Below are positions 16,418 through 27,217 of a DNA stretch of 64,000 nt, one piece after another. The DNA is from JBBREP01 sp963716525 (lineage in GTDB: Bacteria; Actinomycetota; Acidimicrobiia; IMCC26256; PALSA-610): the NCBI GenBank assembly GCA_963716525.1, contig OY970315.1, forward strand, positions 806,001 through 870,000, written 5' to 3'. The notes below the pieces were generated by a model. The model was not told where the DNA came from, did not search any database, and was given only the letters and a program-made list of their open reading frames with translations. Each line of letters begins with the position of its first letter. Position 1 is the stretch's first letter. The position numbers and the translations under genes were made by a program.

Positions 16418-18447
16418 CAGCTCGCTCTCCTGTGCTTGCGCTTGTGCTCGAGGAAGTCGACCAGCACGTAGTCGCCGAGCGTCTCGGGTGTGGTGAAGAA
16501 GGCCCGACCGCGGTTCATGTGCATCATCCGCTCGACGAACTCCCGCAGGTAATAGCTCTCCTCGAGGCAGAACGTGTTGATGCGGATCTGCTCCTTGGTG
16601 CACCGCATCACCTCGCGGAGCGTCTGCTCGATCGTCTCGGGGTCGGGCGGGTAGTCGAAATACGTGCCGCCGCCGGGGAGGATGTGGGCCGTCGGTTCAC
16701 CGTCGGTGATCATGATCACCTGCTTCTGCCCGGGCTGGCCGGCGAGCATCGTGCGGGCGAGCATCAGCGCGTGCTGCATGTTCGTGCCCCACTCGAAGTC
16801 CCACGTGGCCTCGGGCAGGCGTGCCGGCTTCACCTCGCGCGCCACCCTTCCGAAGCTCACGAGCCCGAGATAGTCGCGCGGGAACTGCGTGCTGATGAGC
16901 GAGTGCAGCGCCATCGCGACCTTCTTCGCCGCCAGGAAGCGCCCGCGCATCTCCATCGAGAGGCTCACGTCGAGCAGGAGCACTGTGGCCGAGCGGGTGA
17001 CGAGCTCGGTGCGCTCCACCTCGAAGTCGTCGGGATGGAGGCGCACCCGACCGGAGCCGGTGGCGGGGCGGTCGCCGCCCGATGTTTCGGTGGCGCTGCG
17101 GAACAGTGCGTTGCGCACCGTGCGCCCCACGTCGAGGTGGAAGGGATCGCCGAACTCGTACGGCTTGGTCTCGTCGGCTCGCTCGTGCCCGGCGCCGCTC
17201 GGCTCGATCCGGTGGCGGCCGGCACGGTCCTTGAGGAGCCGCTGGAACAGGTCGCCGAGCGCGCGCTGGCCGATCTTGCGGATGCCCTTCGCGGTCATCT
17301 CGTAGCGGCCGTCGCGCTGCTCGATGAGCCCCGCCTCCTCGAGCATCTTCGCGAGCCGCTGCAACTCACGCATCGATGCCGCGGCGTCGTCACCGAGCAG
17401 GTCGCGCAGCTGGTCGGGATCGACCTCCGCGAGCTTCCCGGGGTCGGTCGCGCCGCGCAGCATCTGCTCCAGTGTGTCGATGTCGCTGACCTGATCGAGC
17501 ATGCCGGTCATCGAGTTGAGCGGCATCGGCTCGTCGCCGCGAAAGTTCATGCCCTGGCCCCAGCCCATCTGCGGGAAGGCCTGCTGCAGGTTGCGCGCGA
17601 GCTCGTCGACCTGCCAGCGCAGATCCATGTCGTCGAGCAGCTGCTCGCTGAGCTGCATCAGCTGCGCGCGCTGCTCGGGCGACATCGAGTTGAGCAGCCG
17701 CGACATCGCGGCCATCGACGCGGCCATCTGCTCGAGCAGCTCGTCGAGCGACTGCGGGTTGCCCGGGAACATATCGCCGTAACGATCCATGAACCCCTCG
17801 AAGTCGGGTTCACGTCCCTCCTCGCGGTCGCGCAGCATCTGGTTGAGCTCGCCGAGCATGTCCTTGGTGCGCTGGAGCTGCTCCGGCGACATCTCGCTCA
17901 GGCCCTGGCTCATCTGGTTGAACATGTTGTCGAGCAGCTGCTTGCGCAGCTCGTCGAGCAGCTGCTCGAACTGCGCCCGCGCGTCGTCGTCCATCCAGTC
18001 GTACTGCTGCAGCTCGCTCACGCGACCGGGTAGGTCGTGCGGCAGCTGGTCGAGCTGCTCCCGGCGCTCGCGCGCGAGGTCGTCGACGAGCTGCTCGCGA
18101 CGTTCGTCGCCCGACTCGCGCGCTTCGGCGCGTCGCCGCTCCATGCCCTCGCGCTCGGCGTCGAGGATCCCGTCGAGCCGCTCGTTGATCTCCTCGAACA
18201 CGCCGCCCGGGTCATAGCGGTCGAGCATCTCCTGGCGTCGCGACCGCAGCTTGTCGAGCATCTCACGCAGGCCCTGGAGGTCGCGACCGTCGCGGTCGCG
18301 AAAGCCCTGCTGCATCATCCGCCGCAACGCCGCGTTGAGATCACCGTGGTACAGCAGATCGTCGGTCATCTCGCCGAGCAGCGTGTCCGCGTCGACGTCG
18401 AAACCGGTCTGCGTACCGTCCCAGCGGGAGTAGCGGAATCGAGCCAT
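16417..18447 (-). CDS. Large VWA-domain protein, partner of the AAA+ ATPase
   Basis: A 676-residue soluble protein. Residues from about 1 to 400 are almost entirely helical and rich in Met, Gln, Glu and Arg, with repeated SMSPEQ-type segments. A C-terminal von Willebrand A domain follows; its MIDAS metal site DVSLS begins at about residue 493, with a later TDGEPTAH. VWA proteins with an upstream MoxR/chelatase-type ATPase act as metal-dependent adaptors in remodelling complexes, as in CoxD/CoxE or Mg-chelatase I/D pairs. The client is unknown. It is followed by overlapping msrB. Confidence 0.82.
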   Translation of the reverse strand: MARFRYSRWDGTQTGFDVDADTLLGEMTDDLLYHGDLNAALRRMMQQGFRDRDGRDLQGLREMLDKLRSRRQEMLDRYDPGGVFEEINERLDGILDAEREGMERRRAEARESGDERREQLVDDLARERREQLDQLPHDLPGRVSELQQYDWMDDDARAQFEQLLDELRKQLLDNMFNQMSQGLSEMSPEQLQRTKDMLGELNQMLRDREEGREPDFEGFMDRYGDMFPGNPQSLDELLEQMAASMAAMSRLLNSMSPEQRAQLMQLSEQLLDDMDLRWQVDELARNLQQAFPQMGWGQGMNFRGDEPMPLNSMTGMLDQVSDIDTLEQMLRGATDPGKLAEVDPDQLRDLLGDDAAASMRELQRLAKMLEEAGLIEQRDGRYEMTAKGIRKIGQRALGDLFQRLLKDRAGRHRIEPSGAGHERADETKPYEFGDPFHLDVGRTVRNALFRSATETSGGDRPATGSGRVRLHPDDFEVERTELVTRSATVLLLDVSLSMEMRGRFLAAKKVAMALHSLISTQFPRDYLGLVSFGRVAREVKPARLPEATWDFEWGTNMQHALMLARTMLAGQPGQKQVIMITDGEPTAHILPGGGTYFDYPPDPETIEQTLREVMRCTKEQIRINTFCLEESYYLREFVERMMHMNRGRAFFTTPETLGDYVLVDFLEHKRKHRRAS

Positions 18448-18615
18448 TTCTATTGCACCGCCTTCGGCGGCGCAAAAGAAACGGCGAGCTCACTGCGCAC
18501 CCGTATCGCTCCTCCGTCGCTCCCGGGCTGCTCCGCTCGCCGCCCCTGACACAAGCACACCCACCACCCGCCAACACCCACCGCCCTCGGCGGCGCGCCG
18601 CGGTGCGACACGGCG

Positions 18616-20013
18616 TCAGCCCCTACCGCGGTAGGTGACGTGGCCGCGGAGGTCGTCCTTGTTCAGGCGCTTCGTGAGGTGCATGCCCTCGAGCACGAAC
18701 TCCACCGCGCTGGCGACGGCCGCCGGTTGCTCGCCCACGCCCAGGTCGCCGAGTAGCGGCGCGAGCGGCAACTGCTCCAGCGTGCGCACGTAGTCGGCGA
18801 CGGGAACGTCCTCGCCGGCGTGCACCGTGACGCCACCTTCGAACGCCTGCACCACGGGGCCCAGATGCTCGGGCTTCACGCGGGAACGGAACACCTCGAG
18901 AATCGCCGACTTCACGATGCGATCGAGGACGTACTCGTCGCGGCCCTCCTCGATCGTCTCGATCTCGATCTTGCCCGACGTGCTCGGCACGATCGCGTCG
19001 AGATCGCTGATGCGGGGCGCGACCTCCCTCTCGCCGGCGAGCAACGCGCGCCGCGTGGCGTTGGCCACGAGCGTCTCGTAGTTCGTGATCGACATACGTG
19101 CCGATACGCCCGAGCGCTGGTTCACGTGGGGCGAGCGGCGCGCCTGCTGGCTGATCTCGGCCACGAGCTCGCGCATGAAGTCGGGGACGACCACGTTGAC
19201 GACCGACGTCGCCATCGGCCGCGCCTCTTGGGTGACGATCTGCGTCTCGATCTCGGTCTCGAGCGGGTAGTGAGTGCGGATCTGCGCGCCGAAGCGGTCC
19301 TTCAACGGCGTGATGATGCGGCCGCGGTTCGTGTAGTCCTCAGGGTTCGCCGACGCGAACAGCACGAGGTCGAGTGGCAGCTGGATCTTGTAGCCGCGGA
19401 CCTGGATGTCGCGCTCCTCGAGCACGTTGAGCAGACCCACCTGGATCCGCTCGGCGAGGTCGGGCAGCTCGTTGATCGCGAAGATGCCGCGGTTCGTGCG
19501 CGGCACCATGCCGTAGTGCAACGTGAGCTCGTCGGAGAGGTAGCGGCCCTCGGCGACCTTGATCGGGTCGACCTCCCCGATCAGGTCGGCAATCGAGGTG
19601 TCGGGCGTGGCGAGCTTCTCGCCGTAGCGGCGGCTGCGGTGCACCCACTCGATCGGCGTGTCGTCGCCCTTGTCGGCGATGAGGTGGCGCGCCGGCGCGG
19701 AGACGGGATGGTACGGATCGTCGTTGATCTCGCTGCCCGCGACGATCGGCATCCATTCGTCGAGCAGTTCCACGAGACCGCGGATCGTGCGCGTCTTCGC
19801 CTGGCCGCGCTCGCCGAGGAAGATCACATCGTGGCCCGCGAGGATCGCGTTCGCGAGCTGCGGGATCACCGTGTCCTCGTAGCCGAGCACGCCCTCCACG
19901 AGCGGCTCGCCCGCCGCGAGCTTTTCGATGGCGTGCTCGCGCAGCTCGTCCTTGACGGGTCGCGACACCCATCCCGACTCGCGCAACGCGCCGAGTGTGG
20001 TCGGCCGGCTCAT
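18616..20013 (-). CDS. AAA+ ATPase of the MoxR/Mg-chelatase group
   Basis: A 465-residue AAA+ protein. The nucleotide-binding loop is FLGERGQAKTR (residues 66-75), where the usual GK-S/T is replaced by AKT, typical of this subgroup. The Walker B equivalent is GIFAINELPDL with Asn before Glu. VLFASANPEDYTNRGRIITPLKDRFG is the sensor region seen in chelatase-type ATPases. ATG 20013 is chosen for the upstream GGAG; the frame is open further. The VWA gene lies 168 bp downstream on the same strand, giving an ATPase/VWA/MsrB cluster. Confidence 0.85.
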   Translation of the reverse strand: MSRPTTLGALRESGWVSRPVKDELREHAIEKLAAGEPLVEGVLGYEDTVIPQLANAILAGHDVIFLGERGQAKTRTIRGLVELLDEWMPIVAGSEINDDPYHPVSAPARHLIADKGDDTPIEWVHRSRRYGEKLATPDTSIADLIGEVDPIKVAEGRYLSDELTLHYGMVPRTNRGIFAINELPDLAERIQVGLLNVLEERDIQVRGYKIQLPLDLVLFASANPEDYTNRGRIITPLKDRFGAQIRTHYPLETEIETQIVTQEARPMATSVVNVVVPDFMRELVAEISQQARRSPHVNQRSGVSARMSITNYETLVANATRRALLAGEREVAPRISDLDAIVPSTSGKIEIETIEEGRDEYVLDRIVKSAILEVFRSRVKPEHLGPVVQAFEGGVTVHAGEDVPVADYVRTLEQLPLAPLLGDLGVGEQPAAVASAVEFVLEGMHLTKRLNKDDLRGHVTYRGRG

Positions 20014-20135
20014 TCCATTGCTCCGCTCTGCATCAACCGAGTGTACGGCTCGACGACGAACCGTGACACCCGGGCACCGCGGCGCGCGAAAATCCATACG
20101 AACACCGCAGGACGTCACGAATACCGTGCACGAGC

Positions 20136-21032
20136 GTGGGTACTGCGAGCTTCGTCGACGCCACCGCGATCGCCCCGGTCGCGGGCGCGCCCCGGTGCTA
20201 CCGCGCCGACGTGCCCGACCACTGGAACGCGCCGGTCATCCCGCAGGGCGGTGTGGTCGCGGCGATCGCGGCCCGGGCGATGGAACGCGAGCTCGCGATC
20301 CCCCACCAGACACTCCGGTCGATCAGCGTGGTGTTCGCCGCGCCGGTGCGCTCGGGCGCGGCAGACATCAGCGTGCAGGCGCTGCGCCGCGGCCGCTCGA
20401 TCTCGCAGATGCTCGCCACGATCACGAACCCGGACGCCGACGCGGGGCTCACCGCGATCGGCGTGTTCGGCGCGCCGCGTGCAGGCTTCACGTTCACGGA
20501 CTGCACCATGCCCGACGTGCCGCCGCCGCTCGACTGCCCGTCGTTCCGCGATCCGCCGCCTCCCCACGTCGAGTTCGAGCGCCGGTTCGAGGCCACGTTC
20601 TGGGACCAGGCCGAAGGGCGCGCCGCGCGCGGTGTGCCGTGGTGGGACCGCACGCCGCGCACGTCGTCGGAACAGGCGATGTGGTATCGCTACGACGTAC
20701 CGCCGCTGCTCGACGACGGCAGCTGGGACCCGCTTGCGGTCCTCGCACTGTGCGACACGATGCCCGGCGCGGTCGGCCAGCGCGTCGGCTTCCGCGACGA
20801 CCGGCCGGTGTGGATGAGCCCCAGCGCCGACCTCCACGTGCACATGCTCGGCACCGCGCGATCCGAGTGGCTGCTCGCGCACAACTTCTGCCGCAAGGCC
20901 GCCGGCGGCTACGCCTCGCTCGAGATGTTCATGTGGGATCCGGCCGAGGGCCTCGTGGCCTACGCCACCCAGCAGATGTTCTTCAGCTTCCCCGACGGCG
21001 CGCCGTCGCCCGAACAGCTCGCGCTCGGCTGA
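20136..21032 (+). CDS. Acyl-CoA thioesterase-like double hotdog protein
   Basis: A 298-residue protein with the tandem hotdog arrangement of TesB-like thioesterases. The first domain includes VIPQGGVVAAIAARAMERELA and LRSISVVFAAPVRSG; the second ends with WLLAHNFCRKAAGGYASLEMFMWD and a QQMFFSF strand. It probably hydrolyses acyl-CoA in fatty acid turnover. The GTG start is 122 bp from the divergent AAA+ gene. Catalytic residues cannot be assigned with confidence by eye. Confidence 0.72.
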   Translation: MGTASFVDATAIAPVAGAPRCYRADVPDHWNAPVIPQGGVVAAIAARAMERELAIPHQTLRSISVVFAAPVRSGAADISVQALRRGRSISQMLATITNPDADAGLTAIGVFGAPRAGFTFTDCTMPDVPPPLDCPSFRDPPPPHVEFERRFEATFWDQAEGRAARGVPWWDRTPRTSSEQAMWYRYDVPPLLDDGSWDPLAVLALCDTMPGAVGQRVGFRDDRPVWMSPSADLHVHMLGTARSEWLLAHNFCRKAAGGYASLEMFMWDPAEGLVAYATQQMFFSFPDGAPSPEQLALG

Positions 21033-21102
21033 CCCGCTGCCCCTTGCGTACGCGGTGCAGGAACCCCGGCCCGGCGGGCCTATGGCACCGAGAAGCGACC
21101 GG

Positions 21103-22233
21103 TCATCCCGCCGACACCGGGTAGACGTGCTCGCGGTCTTCGCCTCGGGCGAGGCCCAGGTCTTCGTAGATCGCGGTGGCAATCGCGTCCATGCGCGGGT
21201 GATGGCGGGCGCCGCCGGGCATGCCGTTGCACACCACCGCCACCGCGAGGCCGTGCTCGGGATCGCAGAACGCGGCCGAGCTCTCCATGCCGCCGTGGCC
21301 GAACGCGCGGCGTGAGCAGTGCCGGCCCATCACATACGAGTCGACGGCGAGGCCGAGTCCCCAGTCGAGGACGACTCCGAAGGTCTCGTCGAGCAGCTGC
21401 GTGCGGTGCCGCGCGCCGAGCGCGGCGACCGTGGTGGGCTCGAGGATCTCCACACCGTCGCGCGTGCCTTCGCCGAGGAGCATCTCGTAGAGCCGGCGGA
21501 GCTGGCGCATCGGGCCGCGGCCGTTCGCGCCGGGCATCGGGTTCGCGGTGGTGCCGGGATTGTCGAGACGCATCGGCTTGGGCGGTGTGAGCTTCGTGTT
21601 GTGCATCACGCCGATGCGCTCGCCGTACGCGGCGAAGCGCTCGGGTGGCATGCCCACCCAGCAGTCGTGCATGCCGAGCGGCTCGAAGATCGCTTCGCGC
21701 ACGTAGCGGTCGTAGCTGCGCCCGTCGACGGTCTCGACGATCGCGCCGAGGATCGCCATGCCGCTGGTGGGGTGGTATCCCGCGCGCATCCCGGGCACCC
21801 AGCCCCGTTCGGGCCGCGCCGCGCAGATCCGCGCCACGCTGTCGGCCATCGACTCGCGCCAGGGCCACGACTCGAGGAAGCCGTCGGCGAACCGAATACC
21901 GGCAGTGTGCGTGAGCAGGTGACGCAACGTGATGCGGTCCTTGCCGTGCACGCCGAACGCCGGCAGGTACTGCACCACCGGATCGTCGAGCCGGACACGC
22001 CCGAGCTCCCACTGCTGGGCCACGGCCACCGCGCAGGTGGCCTTGCTCATCGAGAACCAGATCATCATCGAGTCGGGCGTCATCGCCACCCCCGGCCCGC
22101 CGTGTCCGGGTGCCGCGATGCCGAGCGCGAGGTCGTGGACCGCCCCGCCATAGGACACGGACAGCTGCGCGCCGACGTGGGTGCCGTCGTCAACGCCCCG
22201 CTCGAGCACCGTCCGCGTTCGCTCCAACGTCAT
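21103..22233 (-). CDS. Beta-lactamase-fold serine hydrolase (EstB-like)
   Basis: A 376-residue class-C-beta-lactamase-fold hydrolase. The active-site motif is S61-M-S-K64 (SxxK), the Tyr is in GYHPTSGMA (YxS-like position), and the third motif is FGHGG near the C-terminus. No signal peptide is apparent, which favours a cytoplasmic esterase over a secreted beta-lactamase or DD-peptidase. The substrate is unknown. It converges on the thioesterase gene and diverges from sdhC. Confidence 0.85.
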   Translation of the reverse strand: MTLERTRTVLERGVDDGTHVGAQLSVSYGGAVHDLALGIAAPGHGGPGVAMTPDSMMIWFSMSKATCAVAVAQQWELGRVRLDDPVVQYLPAFGVHGKDRITLRHLLTHTAGIRFADGFLESWPWRESMADSVARICAARPERGWVPGMRAGYHPTSGMAILGAIVETVDGRSYDRYVREAIFEPLGMHDCWVGMPPERFAAYGERIGVMHNTKLTPPKPMRLDNPGTTANPMPGANGRGPMRQLRRLYEMLLGEGTRDGVEILEPTTVAALGARHRTQLLDETFGVVLDWGLGLAVDSYVMGRHCSRRAFGHGGMESSAAFCDPEHGLAVAVVCNGMPGGARHHPRMDAIATAIYEDLGLARGEDREHVYPVSAG

Positions 22234-22374
22234 GAGTCCGCCTTGTGCGCGCGATCACGAGTCGATTCCGGCCAGCCGACCAGCCCGGAAGTATGTTCCA
22301 CGAGTCCTGGTTCCAGGTAGCGGTGGACCGAAGAAGCCACCGCCGGATTCGCGTCAATGCTTCGAGGAGGCAGG

Positions 22375-23214
22375 GTGGCGCACACATTGCCACGGGTGGC
22401 GGCCACTCCGATCGCGAAGCCGAGACGGCGGGCTCCCTGGCCCGTCGAGTTCTACCGCTCCGCGATCGGCAAGAAGTGGGCAATGGGGCTCTCGGGCCTC
22501 GTGCTGATGCTCTTCGTGCTCGGCCACCTCATCGGCAACCTGAAGCTGTACCTCGGCCGGGGCGAGATCGACCTGTACGGCGAGGCCCTGCGCAACATGC
22601 CGGGCCACCTGCTCCCGCGCACTGTGCTGCTGTGGACGATCCGGGTGGTCCTCATCGCCGCGTTCGCGATCCACATCCAGGCCGCGGTGTCGCTCACGCG
22701 CATGAACCAGAAGGCGCGCAGCACCCGCTACCAGTCGCCGCGCGATTACGTGGCCGCCACGTATGCGTCGCGCACGATGCGGTGGTCGGGTGTGATCGTG
22801 CTGCTGTACCTGCTCTTCCACTTGATGGATCTCACATGGGGCTTCGCGAACCCGAAGTTCGTACGCGGCGATCCCTATAACAACCTCATCTTCTCGCTGC
22901 AGCGGCCGGCCGTCGCGATCGTGTACGCGATTGCCAACCTCGCCCTCGGCCTGCACCTGTGGCACGGCGCCTGGTCGATGTTCCAGAGCCTCGGCATCAA
23001 CAACCCGCGCATCAACGCGTGGCGCCGCTGGTTCGCACGCTCGTTCGCGGGGGTGATCGTGCTCGGCAACGTCAGCTTCCCCCTGATGGTCCAGGCCCAC
23101 GTGGTCGAGCCCACGTGCAGCGCGAACCGGACGCCCACGGTCACGCACAAGTGCCCCGCGCCAAGCATCCCCGGTCAAGGGTCCACGGCATCGGCCGCGG
23201 CGAAAGCGGGTTGA
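22375..23214 (+). CDS. sdhC: Succinate dehydrogenase cytochrome b558-type membrane subunit
   Basis: A single membrane-anchor subunit of 279 residues with five transmembrane helices, of the b558 family that binds two hemes and replaces the usual SdhC/SdhD pair. Helices begin at WAMGLSGLVLMLFVLGHL (with a heme-ligand His), followed by IRVVLIAAFAIHIQAA, WSGVIVLLYLLFHLMDL, and YAIANLALGLHLWHGAW. GTG 22375 is chosen for GAGGAGG just upstream; ATG 22357 has no such site. It is first in sdhC-sdhA-sdhB. The C-terminal tail carries two Cys and is of unknown use. Confidence 0.88.
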   Translation: MAHTLPRVAATPIAKPRRRAPWPVEFYRSAIGKKWAMGLSGLVLMLFVLGHLIGNLKLYLGRGEIDLYGEALRNMPGHLLPRTVLLWTIRVVLIAAFAIHIQAAVSLTRMNQKARSTRYQSPRDYVAATYASRTMRWSGVIVLLYLLFHLMDLTWGFANPKFVRGDPYNNLIFSLQRPAVAIVYAIANLALGLHLWHGAWSMFQSLGINNPRINAWRRWFARSFAGVIVLGNVSFPLMVQAHVVEPTCSANRTPTVTHKCPAPSIPGQGSTASAAAKAG

Positions 23215-23215
23215 G

Positions 23216-25156
<1,941 letters not shown>

Positions 25157-25167
25157 CCGCCGAAGCA

Positions 25168-25980
25168 ATGACCGGTTCCGCAACCGGCGCGCCCTCCGCT
25201 CACGGTAGGCGCATGAAGATCAAGCTCACGGTGTGGCGCCAGGCGGGCCACGATGCGCCGGGCGCGTTCCGCGACTACGAGCTCGCCGACGTGTCCCCCG
25301 ACATGAGCTTTCTCGAAATGCTCGACACGCTGAACGAGCAGCTCATCGCGGCCGGCGAGGAGCCCGTGGTGTTCGACCACGACTGCCGCGAGGGCATCTG
25401 CGGGAGCTGCGGCATGGTGATCAACGGCGTGCCGCACGGACCCGAGCGCGGCACCGCCACGTGCCAGCTGCACATGCGAAAGTTCTCCGACGGCGACCAC
25501 ATCACGATCGAGCCGTTCCGCGCCACCGCGTTCCCGATCAACAAGGACCTCTCGGTCAACCGGAGCCCGTTCGACCGCATCGTCGAAGCCGGTGGCTTCA
25601 TCACCGCGCCCACCGGCTCGGCCCCCGACGCGAACCTCATCCCGGTGCCGAAAGACGTGTCCGACGCGTCGATGGACGCGGCCGCGTGCATCGGCTGCGG
25701 CGCCTGCGTCGCCGCATGCCCGAACGGCGCCGCGCAGCTGTTCACGTCGGCGAAGCTCCAGCACCTGAACCTGCTGCCCCAGGGTCAGGCCGAGCGCTAC
25801 GACCGCACCGTGCGCATGGTCGACACCATGGAGCGCTATTTCGGCTCGTGCACGAACCACCGCGAGTGCGAGGCGGCGTGCCCGAAGGAGATCTCGATCG
25901 ACTTCATCGCGCTGATGAACCGCGACTACGTGAAGGCGCAGCTCAAGCAGCGCCGCCTCGCCGGCCAGTCCTTCCCCTGA
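25168..25980 (+). CDS. sdhB: Succinate dehydrogenase / fumarate reductase iron-sulfur subunit
   Basis: The electron-transfer subunit with three clusters: [2Fe-2S] ligands in CREGICGSCG and a later TCQ, [4Fe-4S] in CIGCGACVAACP, and [3Fe-4S] in CTNHRECEAACPKE. It passes electrons from the flavoprotein to the b558 hemes. ATG 25168 gives 270 residues; alternatives are GTG 25153, overlapping the sdhA stop, and ATG 25213, immediately before the conserved IKLTVWRQ. The 3' end overlaps the convergent metB gene by 38 bp. Confidence 0.93.
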   Translation: MTGSATGAPSAHGRRMKIKLTVWRQAGHDAPGAFRDYELADVSPDMSFLEMLDTLNEQLIAAGEEPVVFDHDCREGICGSCGMVINGVPHGPERGTATCQLHMRKFSDGDHITIEPFRATAFPINKDLSVNRSPFDRIVEAGGFITAPTGSAPDANLIPVPKDVSDASMDAAACIGCGACVAACPNGAAQLFTSAKLQHLNLLPQGQAERYDRTVRMVDTMERYFGSCTNHRECEAACPKEISIDFIALMNRDYVKAQLKQRRLAGQSFP

Positions 25981-27217
25981 TCCCCTGATCCCCGAGGGCC
26001 TGGAGGAGGTCGGCGCGGAGGTCGTCGGCCGACTCGATGCCCACCGACAGGCGCACGAGGTCGGGCGGCACCTCCAGCGGTGAGCCCGCGGCGCTCGCAT
26101 GGGTCATGCGTGCCGGATGCTCGATGAGCGACTCGACCGCGCCGAGCGATTCGGCGAGCGTGAACAGGCGCGTGCGCCGCACCACCTCCAGCGCAGCCGC
26201 TTCACCACCTGCGCAGCGGAAGCTCACCATGCCACCGAAGTCGCGCATCTGCTTGGCCGCGACCGCGTGAGCGGGATGGTTCGCCAGGCCGGGCCACAGC
26301 ACGCTCGACACGTTCGGATGCGCGGCGAGCGTCTCGGCGACGACGCGCGCGTTCGCGCAGTGCCGGTCCATGCGCACGGCCAACGTCTTGAGGCCGCGCA
26401 ACGTGAGATAGCAGTCGAACGGTGACGGCACCGCGCCGGCGGCGTTCTGCACGAAACCGATGCGATGGGCCGGTTCGTCGTGGTCGAGCGCCACGAAACC
26501 GCCGACGACGTCGGAGTGGCCACCGAGATACTTCGTGGCGGAGTGCACGACGATGTCGGCTCCGAGTTGCAGCGGGAGCTGCAGGTACGGCGTGGCGAAC
26601 GTGTTGTCGACAACGACGAGCGCGTCACGCTCGTGCGCGAACGCCGCGACCGCGGCGATGTCGACGATCGTCAGCAGCGGGTTCGTGGGCGTCTCGATCC
26701 ACACCATGCGTGTCTCGTCGCGCCACGCGGCCTCGAGCGCACGGATATCGGTGAGGTCGCCGGCCGACCAGGCCAGACCGGCCGGCGCGTGCACCTTCGA
26801 GATCAGCCGGAACGTGCCGCCGTAGGCGTCGTCGCCCATCATCAGATGGTCTCCGGGCCGCAGCAGCCGGAGCACCGCGTCCTCGGCCGCGAGGCCACTC
26901 GCGAACGCGTAGCCGTAGGCGGCGCCTTCGAGCGACGCGACACAGGTCTCGAGCGCGTGCCGCGTGGGGTTGTCGGAGCGGGCGTACTCGAACCCGAAGT
27001 GCTCCCCCACCGCGGCCTGCCGGAACGTCGTCGCGAGGCTGATCGGCATGACGACCGCGCCCGTGACCGGATCGGGATCCTGCCCGGCATGGATCGCCCG
27101 GGTTTCGAATCCACTCCCGCTCGCCTGCGGCTCGCGCCCCGAGGGGCTGGCACCACCCCCGCTCGCCTGCGGCTCGCGCCCCGAGGGGCTGGCACCACCC
27201 CCGCTCGACGCGCTCAT
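25943..27217 (-). CDS. metB: Cystathionine gamma-synthase / gamma-lyase family enzyme
   Basis: A PLP-dependent Cys/Met-metabolism enzyme of 424 residues. The Schiff-base Lys is in HSATKYLGGHSDVVGG. Other family motifs are ARSDNPTRHALE, ASGLAAEDAVLRLL, and WIETPTNPLL. It either makes cystathionine from cysteine and an activated homoserine, or cleaves it; sequence does not settle which. The start overlaps the cbs stop (ATGA), giving a transsulfuration pair. Its N-terminus carries a 14-residue duplication encoded by a 42-bp tandem repeat, placed before the usual family start (RAIHAGQDPDP). Confidence 0.92.
   Translation of the reverse strand: MSASSGGGASPSGREPQASGGGASPSGREPQASGSGFETRAIHAGQDPDPVTGAVVMPISLATTFRQAAVGEHFGFEYARSDNPTRHALETCVASLEGAAYGYAFASGLAAEDAVLRLLRPGDHLMMGDDAYGGTFRLISKVHAPAGLAWSAGDLTDIRALEAAWRDETRMVWIETPTNPLLTIVDIAAVAAFAHERDALVVVDNTFATPYLQLPLQLGADIVVHSATKYLGGHSDVVGGFVALDHDEPAHRIGFVQNAAGAVPSPFDCYLTLRGLKTLAVRMDRHCANARVVAETLAAHPNVSSVLWPGLANHPAHAVAAKQMRDFGGMVSFRCAGGEAAALEVVRRTRLFTLAESLGAVESLIEHPARMTHASAAGSPLEVPPDLVRLSVGIESADDLRADLLQALGDQGIRGRTGRRGGAA
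27116..27208. repeat. 42-bp tandem duplication in the metB 5' end
   Basis: Two identical 42-bp units (27116-27157 and 27158-27199) are followed by a partial third of eight to nine bases. Read in the metB frame they encode SPSGREPQASGGGA-type segments before the conserved enzyme. The length is a multiple of three, so the frame is kept. Confidence 0.9.
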
